From Lineus longissimus (lineage: Eukaryota > Nemertea > Pilidiophora > Heteronemertea > Lineidae): 64,000 bases of DNA. Positions 1-31,258 of the stretch are shown here, piece after piece. Each line of letters begins with the position of its first letter. The first letter of the stretch is position 1. Made by a program: the position numbers and the translations under genes. The DNA lies in assembly GCF_910592395.1 (NCBI RefSeq), contig NC_088311.1, positions 21,794,646 through 21,858,645 of the forward strand, written 5' to 3'. The notes under the pieces were generated by a model, which was not told the DNA's origin, did no database searches, and worked only from the letters and a program-made list of their open reading frames with translations.

Positions 1-3000
1 CATAAAATAGGGACCGTTTTAACTAGGGGCCATTTTGACTAAATAACCCCAAGTCCTTGCATAAAAATTTATCAAACCTCTTAAATAAAACTTCGGATTT
101 AATGCTGTAACTTCCCTTGGCATTGGACCAAGTTAAACAGTATCACTAAATTTCACTGAATTTCACTGAAGCTTGCGACAAGCAAATGGTTTACAAAGCA
201 GAGCAAATATGTTGAGCAACCTGAACAATTCACTGCATTAAATTTCATATCAAGATCATGAGCTATGAATATCATCAAACTGATTATCACGTAATGTTGA
301 CCAAGTTAATAAAAATGACATGGACAAACTTTCTTATAATGGGCAATAATTGGTGCCAACTTGCCAATTTTCCACCCTCCCATTGCCTCATCTTGGACGG
401 CTCAATTGGGCCCACTAAGGACCGACTGATCATGCTTATCACGTTCATGCCATAAAGACAAGGGAGCAGCTCATCACACAAATGTTAAAGATGACTCGAG
501 GATACTCTCATTTCCCTTTTATAAGATCAGGCACAAATAGTCAATTTTGTGTCCTCAGCATTAATAGCATACCGCTTTCAGAAACGTTTGCAGACAAAAA
601 CACTAGTCAAGAATTCAGAGCATCCAGCTTAAAGACAATGTTTTTGGCATTCTTTTAGACATTCTTTTAGACACCATTTTATATCCATTCATCTGATAAG
701 ATGAAACAACAGCACAACGGAAGACATCAGACATTCAGTATTCTTACAAAATGCTGAGGAAACCAAGAGAAATAAGTATAAAATTCGACGTAAAAATTTA
801 CAAAGAATTATATGTACACAAGTATTAAAATTTAGCAAAATATTAGTTACGCATATTAGTGCAAACGATCATATTTTTCACCATATTTCCTCAATATGTA
901 GATTCAGGTCTTTTATGTAGGCCTTCTTTCCATGCTGAAGGCCCTGCATCATCATTTCAGAAAATTTAATAAACTATTTCATCCTGTGCAACGTGCATAA
1001 GACCAAATTATGGGTTTTGATTTGATGACATCTCATTAAAAAACCTAACAGACAGATTTGTCCAAGGACAGAAAAACATACCGGTGTTCTACATTCGTAT
1101 TGTATAAATGTGGCGGATTTTAATGATTGAGAGAAGTTTTCAGCAAAGCAAGATTAAAGGCAAATCATAGCCAACATATCATATAATATATTTTCATCCA
1201 CTTTGTTACAACCGGTTGATCAAAGGCTTTTTATAAAATTTGAAAACTACAACTAATTTTCTTCATATACAAACAAACATAAATCAACTGGACACATATA
1301 CACTGTCAAGCTCCCTATGACGCAGCAGACACCCGACAGCATCAGCCCAGCAGACCGCTCACTGGACAGCATCAGCCCAGCAGACCGCTCACTGGACCGC
1401 ATCAGCCCAGCAGACTGCTCACTGGACCGCATCAGCCCAGCAGACTGCTCACTGGACCGCATCAGCCCAGCAGACTGCTCACTGGACCGCATCAGCCCAG
1501 CAGACTGCTCACTGGACCGCATCAGCCCAGCAGACTGCTCACTGGACCGCAACAACCCAGCAGACAGCTCACTGGATAGCACCCGAGGATGGACAGAACC
1601 AAGACTGCATATGAGAACTTTGGACATTTTATACACACACAAGTCTGCGAAATTAATTCCTGTTCATTGAATTCATTCAATGTTTATCCCGAACTGCCCT
1701 ACCACGCCATCTATTACCTCCAGCATGCCTAAAAGTCTCATAAATGTGCCTAATTTGGCAGGTGACCATCAAAAGCAAAATCGTTTTTCAGAAATGTGAC
1801 TCTTGCAGCAAAAGGGTAAAACTAACACACAAACTTACACAAAGGATTAATAAAGACTATTTATTCCTGCCTACATGTATACTGATACCGGTACCAAATG
1901 TGTTAACTGACTCCGAGAGAGGTTAGTTTTAATACTATGCTACATGTATGCAATTGCACAAACCCATGATATGGGATTTAAAAAATTTACAAATACCTCA
2001 TCTTTAAAATATTGTTTGCATGTTTAACCCTTTGCTTTACACAGCTATTGTTTTCAACCCCGATTTTCGTCAAAAAAACCCCAAACTTTTTACTCTTTGT
2101 CTCTCAAAAATCTGCAAATTTTAGGCAAAGAGTAAAAACAATATCTCATTCTTTCTACTAATGTATATGATACAGTATTACTCAAATATCAGTAACTGAG
2201 TGTAATGAAAGATTCCTTGGATATACGTCACCTGTAAGACACCTATTTGGCCCCCTTGCTCTTTGCTATAGGCCCCCTTTAATAAAAAAACAACCAATGA
2301 TGGGTTAGATTAATCTTAATTGCACAAGCAATGGAATTCAAACACTCATAAACAACACAATTGGCAGCTATCAATTTGTCACTCTTTTCATTTTTACTAG
2401 ACATTTCAATATGACTGAGCACAATTTTAATAAACTTTCAACAGTCAAAAACAGATTTTGTGACCCAAAAAATGGAGAGAAAAATTATCGGGATGACTCC
2501 CGACTAAAACACGATTTTAGAGACAATTTCTAGGACAAACGTATAAAATACACATATAAATGCTGAACAGTGCTATATAAATCGTCTTAAAGGCCAGGCT
2601 TATTTGTCAAAAATTTGAAATTTGAAGTTTAATTTGAGATTTTCTTATTTAGTTGTTGCAAATTAGATATAAAGTTTACCAATGCTTTGGTGCAGACTGA
2701 TAAAAAGCACTACCAAAACTGCTTTTTATCCCACTGGTCTGTCTAGAAACAACACTGCAGCCATGTTTACTTTCAACACTTGGAAACAATGTACACAAAT
2801 GAATCATGCATTTAAGAGACTAAGCATCCCGATTCCCATTCACTTCAGTTGAGAATTGCTGGGTATAAACATCACTGAAATATCGTGATCATAAAAAGGT
2901 TACAGAAACATTGCAGGACAGAATATTTTTTAATAAAAAAATGATTTGACCTACCTAAGTCTTAAATTGCATGAGCAAAGATGCATAATAATTATTTAAC

Positions 3001-3404
3001 CTAAAAATTTTAAAAAATACTAAAAATGGACTTTACCATACTGTTTCATCAAGACACATATATTTTGTACATGGATTAATTTCTGATACAATGCTCCCTG
3101 AACTGAATTTTGACACAAATTCTTTGAAAGCATTTTGGCAATGCAGCATCTAGCGGCGTGGACACCTAACTCGCTTAGCACAACATCATTTGTGTTTGGG
3201 ACACTGGCTTCAGTACAGAATTGGCCATAGCATTCAATTAGCCTCTGTAATTAGGACACCTTGCTATTATGAAGAGCAATAATCAGTCACAACTGTGTCG
3301 TTATTACGAGGTTCTGTTACGAATGCAGTCTGTCCTGTATCCAGTATTATCCAATCTTATTCCAATATCACCTGGTGGCTTCCCCAACATTTGCCTTTGA
3401 CATT
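1..3404. other. Downstream flank of gene A / possible 3'UTR of the 10b isoform
   Basis: AT-rich sequence without convincing exons. It holds a 30-bp minisatellite at 1336-1580 and otherwise only unremarkable single-copy or decayed repeat sequence. On the minus strand it lies immediately after the exon 10b stop, so part of it may be 3'UTR. I see no clear AATAAA within the first 200 nt after the stop; an ATTAAA-like hexamer occurs near 2930. Confidence 0.5.
1336..1580. repeat. 30-bp minisatellite, about 8 copies
   Basis: Tandem 30-bp units built on CAGCCCAGCAGACTGCTCAC with a few point variants (CCGCTC/CTGCTC, CAGC/CCGC). Because 30 is a multiple of three, frames stay open on both strands and give repetitive ORFs (SLDRISPADC and SAGLMRSSEQ). 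These are by-products of the repeat and I do not call them genes. Confidence 0.9.
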
Positions 3405-14865
<11,461 letters not shown>

Positions 14866-15827
14866 TGTGATGTTTTGGAGTGAATTCAATTCATACAACC
14901 TGAAAGACACAAACGTTTTTCATCATTAGACATGTAGGATATTTGGTACACTGTGAACCATGTCTTATCGCTTGCGTCTTACTTTCGAGTTTTCCGCAAC
15001 CAGCAAAATTGCCGAAAATAAAACGGCACAAAAAACAAACTTTAATTAGAATTACTGTTAAAGTGTTCTCAGAATGCTGAATTAAAACTACATGTACGCT
15101 AAAGTTGGAATCCCTTAGAATATTGCTCGATTATAATTTATATCATAAATCATTGGAGGGTTTCCCTGTAAATCATTCCCAGTATTGTTTGAATTAGTGT
15201 TATTCCAAGTATCAAGCATAGTCCCATTTCTATTCTACATGTATCTGATTACATTTACACATTTCTAACTCTACAGACTTTTGAGAACAAAGGAAAGAAT
15301 TTGGGTCATACAAAATAGCTGAATCTTAATTAGGATTCATACATGTAGTAATACATGAATTTGAGAAAGTGATATGCTAAAGTCCCAAATCTCGCAACAC
15401 TGTAGTAGAAATAATTAGAAATTTTGGTATGCAGTAGTCGTCTGACACATGAAAACACAAAAGGAGAGAAATGTTATATTGGACAAAACATGACCCAAAC
15501 AGCAAAACACCAGTCATACGTAACCTCATTCACATCAGGGAGATTATTGTCTGGCACCCACGTCTGGGAGGATTTTTGAAATCGCTAAGTCTAATAGTGG
15601 TGTCGCAAGTGTCAGAATAGTGTGGCCCAGATAATATCCCTGGCATCATTGTGTCTTTCAACAACAAAGTAATTTTTCCGATGCGGTTTGTCAATCACAT
15701 GTCACAGCAATTCAAATCTTCCTAATTTTGAGAATCACTGTCAAGCAATGTCAAGACATCACCCACTCTCACCAAAGCATGAATCATCTGACAATATCAA
15801 GAAATAAATCTTGGTTACACATGGATA

Positions 15828-15935
15828 TACAGTAAAACCTCCCTAAGGGGAAACCTCTCTATAAAGGGCACCCTCTCTATTAAGGACAGCACTTGTCAGT
15901 CCCGAGGGTGTCCTTAATAGAGAGGATCTACTGTA
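15828..15935. mobile_element. Hairpin MITE family M, copy 2
   Basis: A shorter member, TACAGTAAAACC at the left and TCTACTGTA at the right, with the same CTCTCTATTAAGGACAGCAC hairpin. It lies between the two divergent kinase genes. Confidence 0.7.
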
Positions 15936-16698
15936 CCGTACCACTAAAGACATGTAGTATGATGAAACATCAGCCAAGAAAAGACTACAAGAAATGAATC
16001 ACGTCAGACTCACACGCATCTTCCAAGGACATGGATGATGAGAGCCAGCAATAGGCAATCAATGACTAACTTAAACCAATGAGTAATGGTCGGAAAACAT
16101 CCATCCAATTCCTCGGCTTCAGGTGGTCTCTCAGGTGATAGATCTTCAGGTCTCATTTTGCACGAAGAGTGCATGCAGACAAACTATCTTTATTCTAATG
16201 TGTTTGCGTCACCTCTATTGGACATTTTTCAGCCACAATCATGGTAAAAAAACACACTTTTGGTGACTTGCACCCCCCCCCCCAGCTATGCTATCCTTCG
16301 GGTGAAGATCCTGCCAGACATGGGTGCCAGACAATATCCCTGGCATCAATGTGTCTCATGACTCTTGTCTATTGGGTCATGTTTTATCAATCATTATCTC
16401 TCTTCTTTATAAGTTGTATTTTTGTGTTTTAGGCGGACTATCTTGACCCTGAGTGTGCACATTCCTAAGTTCCTTGCCATTTTCATGTAAGGGACTCCTG
16501 TCCACAAGGCCAAGGGATGGGATGAGTTGCCTGGTGATAAAATGATCCACTAGTCGGTAACAATAAATGTCTTTAACCGTTTACATTTACAAGATACCTT
16601 CCTCCAATATATTATATATAAGGGGTGGGGACAAGTTGTCCCGTGATCAATACTTCTTATCTACAAAATACAAGCACGATGAAAGGTTCTTATGCCGT

Positions 16699-17453
16699 GG
16701 TCACACTGGGGTTTTAACACGAATTGAATTCGAATTAAAACGTTGATACGTATTGGGGCGTCACACTCAATTCGGTTCATACCGATCTCAATCCGCTTTA
16801 ACCAACACGGTTCTTAAACCGAATTGAATGCGAATCAGCTAATCCGAATCAACGAAACCGTATTGAGATTTCAAGTGTGACGCGCTTGATACGAATTAAT
16901 AATTTCGATCGCACTGTGCATGCGCCCGGCGCACTTCCCCTTCCGTTAATTCTCCGCGCCAAACTTCTATCAATTCAATTGATTGTGCTAGTCTTGTGGG
17001 ATGTGCTGAAGTGAATGCCTGGTAAATGGTAGAGTTATGATCTGCCAAACACAATATGAAGATGTTTTTTAGAATAATTTTTTCATGCAATTTTGAATAG
17101 ATTTATTTTTGTACGGAGTAAAGTTGATCTTATCAGAGGTTTGATTGTTTGTTACGCCACAGAGACCAAAGATTGAATGGTGAATGGCCAAGGAATGTAT
17201 GCTGAATGAAACTGTTCTTGTATTTTTTTATGTATGTATGTACATGTACTAGAATTTGCTTCTTGCAGGATCTGCAGATTGAAATTGAATGCTTGATGTT
17301 AGTATACGCATTGAGTGTAGCGCGTTTTAAACCGATTTGAATACGTATTCGGGTCAGTGTGACGCGACCGTTCTGAAACTGGATTAACCAATTCGTATTC
17401 CGGAGAGCGCTCTACGGAATTCGGTTTCAATTCGCATCCAGTGTGAACACACC
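16699..17453. mobile_element. Foldback DNA element with long imperfect inverted ends
   Basis: The left end (GGTCACACTGGGG, repeated GAATTGAATTCG-like words, CGTCACACTCAATTCGG) is mirrored at the right end (CCAATTCGTATTCCGGAGAG, TTCGCATCCAGTGTGAACAC). The arms are roughly 150-200 bp around a central 400 bp with no transposase ORF. A decayed relative is at 43620-44040. Confidence 0.6.
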
Positions 17454-18148
17454 ATAATATTCAGAATTACATGTCCCGAGGTGTCTTCTGATCACTTGTA
17501 AATGATCACGACCTATAATTTAAAATACATGTATTTCACAGTATGATACATCGGTCCGACTCGACAAGTCCACAGTAATATCAAATACACTGAGCTTGTT
17601 GGCTAATACTAGTAATAGTCTATAGGCAAGCCTCAGAGCAGAGGTCAAAAACCTATCTTTACACGACAGACGTACCGTGAGATTACTCATGTAGCTTGCA
17701 CTAGACAGGTGACACCTTACCGGCATTTGTCAGAAGGAATGGCCAGAAAGCACACTTGTTCACTGCAATGCCATTTAACTGTGGTCTCCCAAGACAAAGA
17801 GTCCTCAAATTAAGCCCTAGTTTTTTTACTTTTAATTGCTGCTCTTATGAGTCTTTGGTATTCCAAATGTGGGACACAATAAATGAACTTGATAATTCAC
17901 AAATAAATATCATCATAATTATGATTCTTTCTATTGATTTTGTACAATGTCTGAAGCCTGTACTTGCTGACATGCATAGGCCCACATACCTATGAAACAG
18001 GCCTGGGAACTTATTGATACAATTTGTTTTAATAATTGGTCACCACTCCACTGTACAAGAGGCATTTTCACGGTGCTCATCACTTTCTGGTCTAGCTGAG
18101 CTGATAAGTCCCAGCTAATCTCTGGACCACATGTACAACCCTTTATTC

Positions 18149-18520
18149 TAGTAGAACCTACATGTAAGTAAGTGGACACCCTAATGACTGACAAGTACTG
18201 TCCTTAAAATAGAGAGGTGTCCTGATCAGAGAGGTCAATTTGAAAGGAAACAACTAATTTGGGACCAAAAGAAGTGTCCTACATGTACATGTATTAAGTA
18301 GGGAGGCGTTTCACCAAAATTACTTTCCCAATGGAATGGAATGCTCTCCCACAGCTTTTCAAAGACTTGAAGCCCTAAGAGTATTTCAAAGAAACAGCAT
18401 TAGGACTCCACATACCCTCTGCAAAATACGCGGTAAGGTGGTCTGCAGAGAAACTTGAAGATGAAGAAGAGAAGGTGTCCTCATTAGAAAGGTGTCCACT
18501 AAGGGGGAGATTCCACTGTA
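18149..18520. mobile_element. Hairpin MITE family M, copy 3, interrupted by a LINE fragment
   Basis: Family M sequence in reverse orientation occupies 18149-18305 and about 18470-18520. Between them (about 18305-18470) a reading frame contains EWNALPQLFKDLKP and ends in GAA-rich sequence, typical of the 3' end of a LINE reverse transcriptase ORF. This looks like a LINE fragment nested in the MITE. Confidence 0.5.
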
Positions 18521-19782
18521 GGTACTGTTGACTTCGTAGGCCTACCTCTTAGAGGCCCTTACACCAGGCGGAGGAAGCCACTGCTGGCCAGAACAAACAA
18601 GCAGCAAACTAAAGACCGCATGGTCGCACACCATATGTTCTTTTGTTCGTTGTGCCTATATTTAGGTTTGTTTGGGACAGCAGTAGCTTCCACCGCCTGG
18701 CTGATGTAAAGGGTCAGCAACGACACTGCAAAGGAGAAATTTGAACGTATCGGGCACTTTTCTGGAACCACACAAGGCCCTATATCTCACTTCCATCCCA
18801 CAGGCTGTACACACATCACTATAGATGCTACCCTACACCAACCAGGCAGAGGAACACCACCACCCACCATATATAAAACCCACCCATGCAGTTCCACTGC
18901 ACAGTATGCATGCAGTACGAGTATCAGTGTGTACACAAGTTTTGATTAGAACTTTTATTTTCACTTTTGAAATGCGAAAATAAATTAATGTCCGGCTTAC
19001 CATAAAAATACTACTGTGTCTTCCTCATGTTAAAGTAAAATCGGTTTTGATAGATTGATCGAAGCTTCTGACAAGCAGAACACGACCATGGAAAATCGAA
19101 ATCACTGCAGCAAATATTTCCTGGTTGATGAACAAGGAAGTAAATTTACAACATGGCCACTCCCGACTGACGAGACACTTGTGGATGCAAAACCAACTGA
19201 ACATGAGTCAAAATCGTTACCAATCACCAACTTCCTCCTCTAATAGCAAGTCTGTGCAATAGAACTCATGCCCAAGACAGAAGAAGCTTTGGCACCGGCT
19301 AATGACCACAAAATCTAAAGAATAAACAATCCAATCAATTTTTCAATTAGCAGATTAGTTAGATATTTGCTGGCATGGAGGCGCTGCAATTTGAAAATTT
19401 TGATTCATTTGCCATTTAATTTTCAAGTCGCGGCGCCTCCTGGCTATCAGACAAAGAACCGCCCAAGCCGGTTTTCAAGCTGAGTGACAGACGGAACTTC
19501 CTCATTGCATTTGATTTTTGGGATGGATCGGTGATATTTTGCTCAACTATGCCCTTTTAGTGGCTTCTTTCCGAGTTGTTGACTTTTAAAACAATAGAGC
19601 TACATTATACAAACGTGTTGGTGAGCTATGTTAGACGCATAATGTATTATTTGCCGGCTGAAGTGGCCCATTCTCATGTCAATTTTTGTGTGGACTCCCA
19701 CTTTTCATGCATTGCATGCATTGATGCACTGTAGCATTACACACTACATGCACATCTTTGAGAAATGATGTGCCATGCCATG

Positions 19783-19801
19783 GGGGGGGGGGGGGGGGGG
19801 G
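19783..19801 (+). repeat. Homopolymer G tract
   Basis: About 19 consecutive G residues 0.7 kb upstream of gene B's start codon. It may form a quadruplex and is a likely site of sequencing-length error. Confidence 0.8.
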
Positions 19802-20504
19802 AATGATTGGTGAGTTTGTCCTATCACAGACTGCTCAGGCATGATAGGGCGTTAAACCAAATTTATGAACATGGTTGTTGCACAGCAGGCAGCTTGTGCA
19901 ATGCGTAGTAAAGTAGGCCTACTTAGTAATGATGCACGCTGCCGCATTGCAGGAAGATTTTGCGTTATATTGCCACTTTTTAATGGGAATTAAAGTCATG
20001 ATGTAAATGGTGATACAACGCACAACGTAACAATACAATATCGCGCAACAATGCCCTACCAAAAATTTAACAAGATATTCGTCGGCGAAAATAGGCCTTT
20101 TCGAAGAAGACGAATCGCCGCCAAAACGAATCAAATGCACACACTCAGAACACGTCACAAGGCTTAAGCCGACTCCGGGCAATTAAAGGTCTATAGACAC
20201 GGCGATCCTTTATTTAAGGTGAAACGCATGACTGGTCGCACCAAAACAAACTTCTTCGAATTTGTCTATACTCATGATACTGGACTAACTGCACAAAAAT
20301 GACCAAGTGTGAGGCGTGCAGAAGATGAAGTCTTGGTTGGTCATTTTCTGCTTGCATTCCCTTATGAATGTTGATTAAATTCCAGTTGTATTTATCCAAG
20401 TGAAAAATCTTGTTGAGGACATCAAAGATCATGAAGATGGGCTGTTGGAATATTATGAAGACCTTCTGCATTTTATTTTCAGGTTTTGACACAATATTAT
20501 CAAA

Positions 20505-28188
<7,684 letters not shown>

Positions 28189-28649
28189 TGATTGTCTGAT
28201 CTCTTGAAGGTAGGTTGCATTCACTATTTTGGTTAGTTATGTTAATCTACTTCACTTTTTAAATTTGGAGAAGTGGAAAACCATTGAAATTTAAGGCACT
28301 CCTGATCATTGCGACGGGGCTGAAAGATGAACCACTTCATTCATGGCTGTGCTATACAGATCTTTTTTTCTTTTTTCAGATCAAAATGATGTCTTAAGGT
28401 GCTGCCATCTGTGGGACAAGATGACAATAACAGTCTCCACCTGAACATGCTCGCTTCAAGCAATAGAAAAATATGTTGATGTGTACTACAACTTTATGTT
28501 GAGAAAACAGTCCTTCAATGGATATTTCATGACTTCTAAGAAAGCATTTGAGACATCTTCGATTGACTAAGGTTTGCAGTGGGGAAAAAGTGGTGTGACC
28601 ATGTAGACTGTAGTAAACTGTTGGTTAGACCAAGTTCACTGGAGAAGTG

Positions 28650-28655
28650 AATAAA
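28650..28655 (+). promoter_or_regulatory. Candidate poly(A) signal of gene B
   Basis: AATAAA 462 nt after the gene B stop, measured without removing the 170-nt candidate 3'UTR intron. It is the first canonical hexamer I noted downstream. A second canonical hexamer is at 32940-32945. Confidence 0.4.
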
Positions 28656-28931
28656 GACTAGTGCCTATTTCGTGGTTCATAAACGACTTTTAAAAAGTAG
28701 GAACCGGACAGGTTCCCTTGGTGCGAGTGGTGGAGAATAATGGAATATTTCTTTTGAAGGACAGCGTTGAAAGACTTATTCAGTTATTTTGAACAATCTG
28801 TGGTTTATTGGATAAATATCCTAGAACATGCTTTGTGGTGTAGTTATAGTGTAATGGAAGTAATATATGGAATGGCATAGCAACATATACAGCAGAGAGA
28901 TCACAGTGTAGAGTGTGCCAGTATTTCGATG

Positions 28932-29369
28932 GATTTCAGTGCTACTTGGGGCTCGAAGTTGGTCCTTTAAGTCGGTCTGTATTTGATGAATCGGCTTAAG
29001 GTGTGTATTGATGAGTCATGTTTAGGCTCTTGGATCCTCGTTAAGGTATTGATATTAGTGAAATATTGACAAAGACTTACAAATCATTCGCTCTGATTGG
29101 TCCGAACTTAGATTAATTTGAATTTTGACGCAGTAGGTCATAGTTTCGCTGATTTCAGGGCTACTTGGGGCTCGAAGTTGGTCCTTTAAGTCGGTCTGTA
29201 TTTGATGAATCGGCTTAAGGTGTGTATCGAAGAGTCATGTTTAGGCTCTTGGATCCTCGTCGAGGTATTGATATTAGTGAAATATTGACAAAGACTTACA
29301 AATCATTCGCTCTGATTGGTCCGAACTTAGATCAATTTGAATTTTGACGCAGTAGGTCATAGTTTCGCT
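28932..29369 (+). repeat. 219-bp tandem duplication
   Basis: Two adjacent units (28932-29150 and 29151-29369) that start GATTTCAG and end CATAGTTTCGCTG and differ at only about six positions, so the duplication is recent. It lies 0.7 kb after the gene B stop and may be in its 3'UTR. No long ORF is conserved between the units. Confidence 0.9.
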
Positions 29370-31076
29370 GCCTTTAAAATTTCAACCCAGTCGGTTTTGT
29401 CTATCTTGCCGATTTCGAGCCCTAAATGTACTGGTGATGCATTGTGATATGGTTCACTGCCAACTGGCTTGGGCGCAAACGTCAGCATTGATGTCACAAG
29501 TGCAACGACAGTGTGGTACACTGATGTCTCGTGTGACGTCGTGAAAGTCATAAATTGCTCAGGCCATGCCAGTTTGATTGTTAGGTAAACTGATATTTAG
29601 TAGCAAGCCTGTTTTTAAAAGTTTAAATCTCCTTGAATAACAGGAGATGATCAGGTTTTGCCTGACAGGTCATTTTTTAATACTGGGTGGATTTGGCTTT
29701 GTGGATTTGAATTGATGATTATCAGCCAAATTAATGGGATTCATTTTCCTTGAGTTAGATAAGTCACATGTAAAATGGTATTGTATATCCTTGTACTTAG
29801 TCGGAATATTTACTATGTTGGTGTTTTACGGGAGTATTTACCGCGGTAGACAGAACTGTAGCGGGTTTTCTTTTATCATAGCATGCAAACATGAAACCTG
29901 AAGTTTGGAAATCACCTTGGGAAGTAGGTTAACTTAGGAGATGCTAGTTAAAAGGTCCAAACACTGCAGGTCATATTAAAAGAAACAATTGTCACCAATT
30001 TGTCAAAACTACACACATTTTGAGATTAATGTTGTAACTTGTATTGTATTGATTCAGTTTTTCTACTGGTACCTTTTCTGAACGTTGAAGGTGCCCTTTT
30101 AGGATTTTGTTACAAAATGTTTATAGTTTTTCACAGAATGGGTATTTATGTTATACATTTGATCAGTTTTTAGTTGCTATCCTGGATGTTGGAAGTGAGT
30201 GGTACAACTAGGACCCCACTAGTGTAAAAACACAGCTGCCAGTACACGTTTAAATGCACACTGCACAAGGCTCTAATTGTCTCACTTTACCTTATGTACT
30301 TTCTGTTACTTCTGAACTTTGTGTTTTAGCATTACGGTAGCAACCGAACCCGAGGTGAAATCTTGGGAAAATTCATGGAAATATCACAATATAATGTTTT
30401 GCATTTGATAAAACAGACGTTAAAGAGTTGCTTGATCAGCTTTTTATGAGAAAGTCTTTTGTCCAGATAACTCCTTTAGAAGTCTTCTCTCCTGAACACT
30501 GCAGTAGAATTCTTTTCAGACTTTTGTTCCTATCATTTCGGCATTGTTTTATGTTATGGTGCTACTGATATTATTTGTGATTCTTTCAAGTGTAAATTGA
30601 GATTCAAACAATCATCTGGATAAGTTCAAAATTAGCGTTTTCGATATCTTGTACTACACTTTGCCGGGTATGTGCATCTGCATTTTTTTAGCCATGACAT
30701 CACAACTTGTGCCGCTGACGCAAGTTAGCAATCCTTGGAGCTGGTTTACTTCATGAAAACAGGGCAGATGAATTTGATTTTAGAGAAATGATGGCAAACG
30801 GCAAACGATCCTGAAATTATGGCAAATCTGTTCTGCCAATATGATATAAAACCCAGTTTTATCCGCAGATGAGTGATCTTTTTATCACCACAGCAATAAT
30901 TGCCACTGGTTACAGCAATGAAAATCGCACAAGGTGCTTTAAAAACTGCACCACCAATCAGCATTCAATTGCATGTCTGTAAACCTGGCGTTCTAGTCCC
31001 ACTTTTATTGCTATATGAATGATTAATCAAAGCTAGAGAGATCCTTTGCTGTCAGTTATGTACTTAAGATCTTTCA

Positions 31077-31258
31077 TACAGCAGAACCTCTTTATAAAGG
31101 TCACCCTCGGGACTGACAAGTGCTGTCCTTAATACAGTGGTGTCAATATTACAGAGGTTAAATTGATTGGAAACAACCAATTTGAGACCAAAACTCGTGT
31201 CCTTATTAGCGAGGGTGTCTTTAATAGAAAGGTGTCAGCTTAGAGAGGTACCACTGTA
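31077..31258. mobile_element. Hairpin MITE family M, copy 6
   Basis: Full-length copy in reverse orientation (TACAGCAGAACCTC to GTACCACTGTA). It lies in the long 3' flank of gene B. I saw no comparable copies beyond this point, so the family is concentrated in the kinase cluster. Confidence 0.7.

Larger units (their letters stand above)
14866..20504. other. Shared upstream region of the head-to-head kinase genes
   Basis: There is 5.6 kb between the ATG of gene A (minus) and the ATG of gene B (plus). Both ATGs are preceded by splice acceptors (14900-14901 minus; 20481-20482 plus), so each gene has at least one untranslated upstream exon, and promoters should lie inside this interval. The sequence holds a foldback element (16699-17453), MITE copies 2 and 3, a C tract near 16271 and a G tract near 19783-19801. 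I could not place a TATA box or initiator with confidence. Confidence 0.6.

Noticed and set aside
1253-1670. Repetitive 117- and 129-aa ORFs on both strands, possibly a repeat protein or CRISPR-like array
   Set aside because: A 30-bp minisatellite keeps all frames open; there are no distinct spacers, so it is neither CRISPR nor a credible protein.
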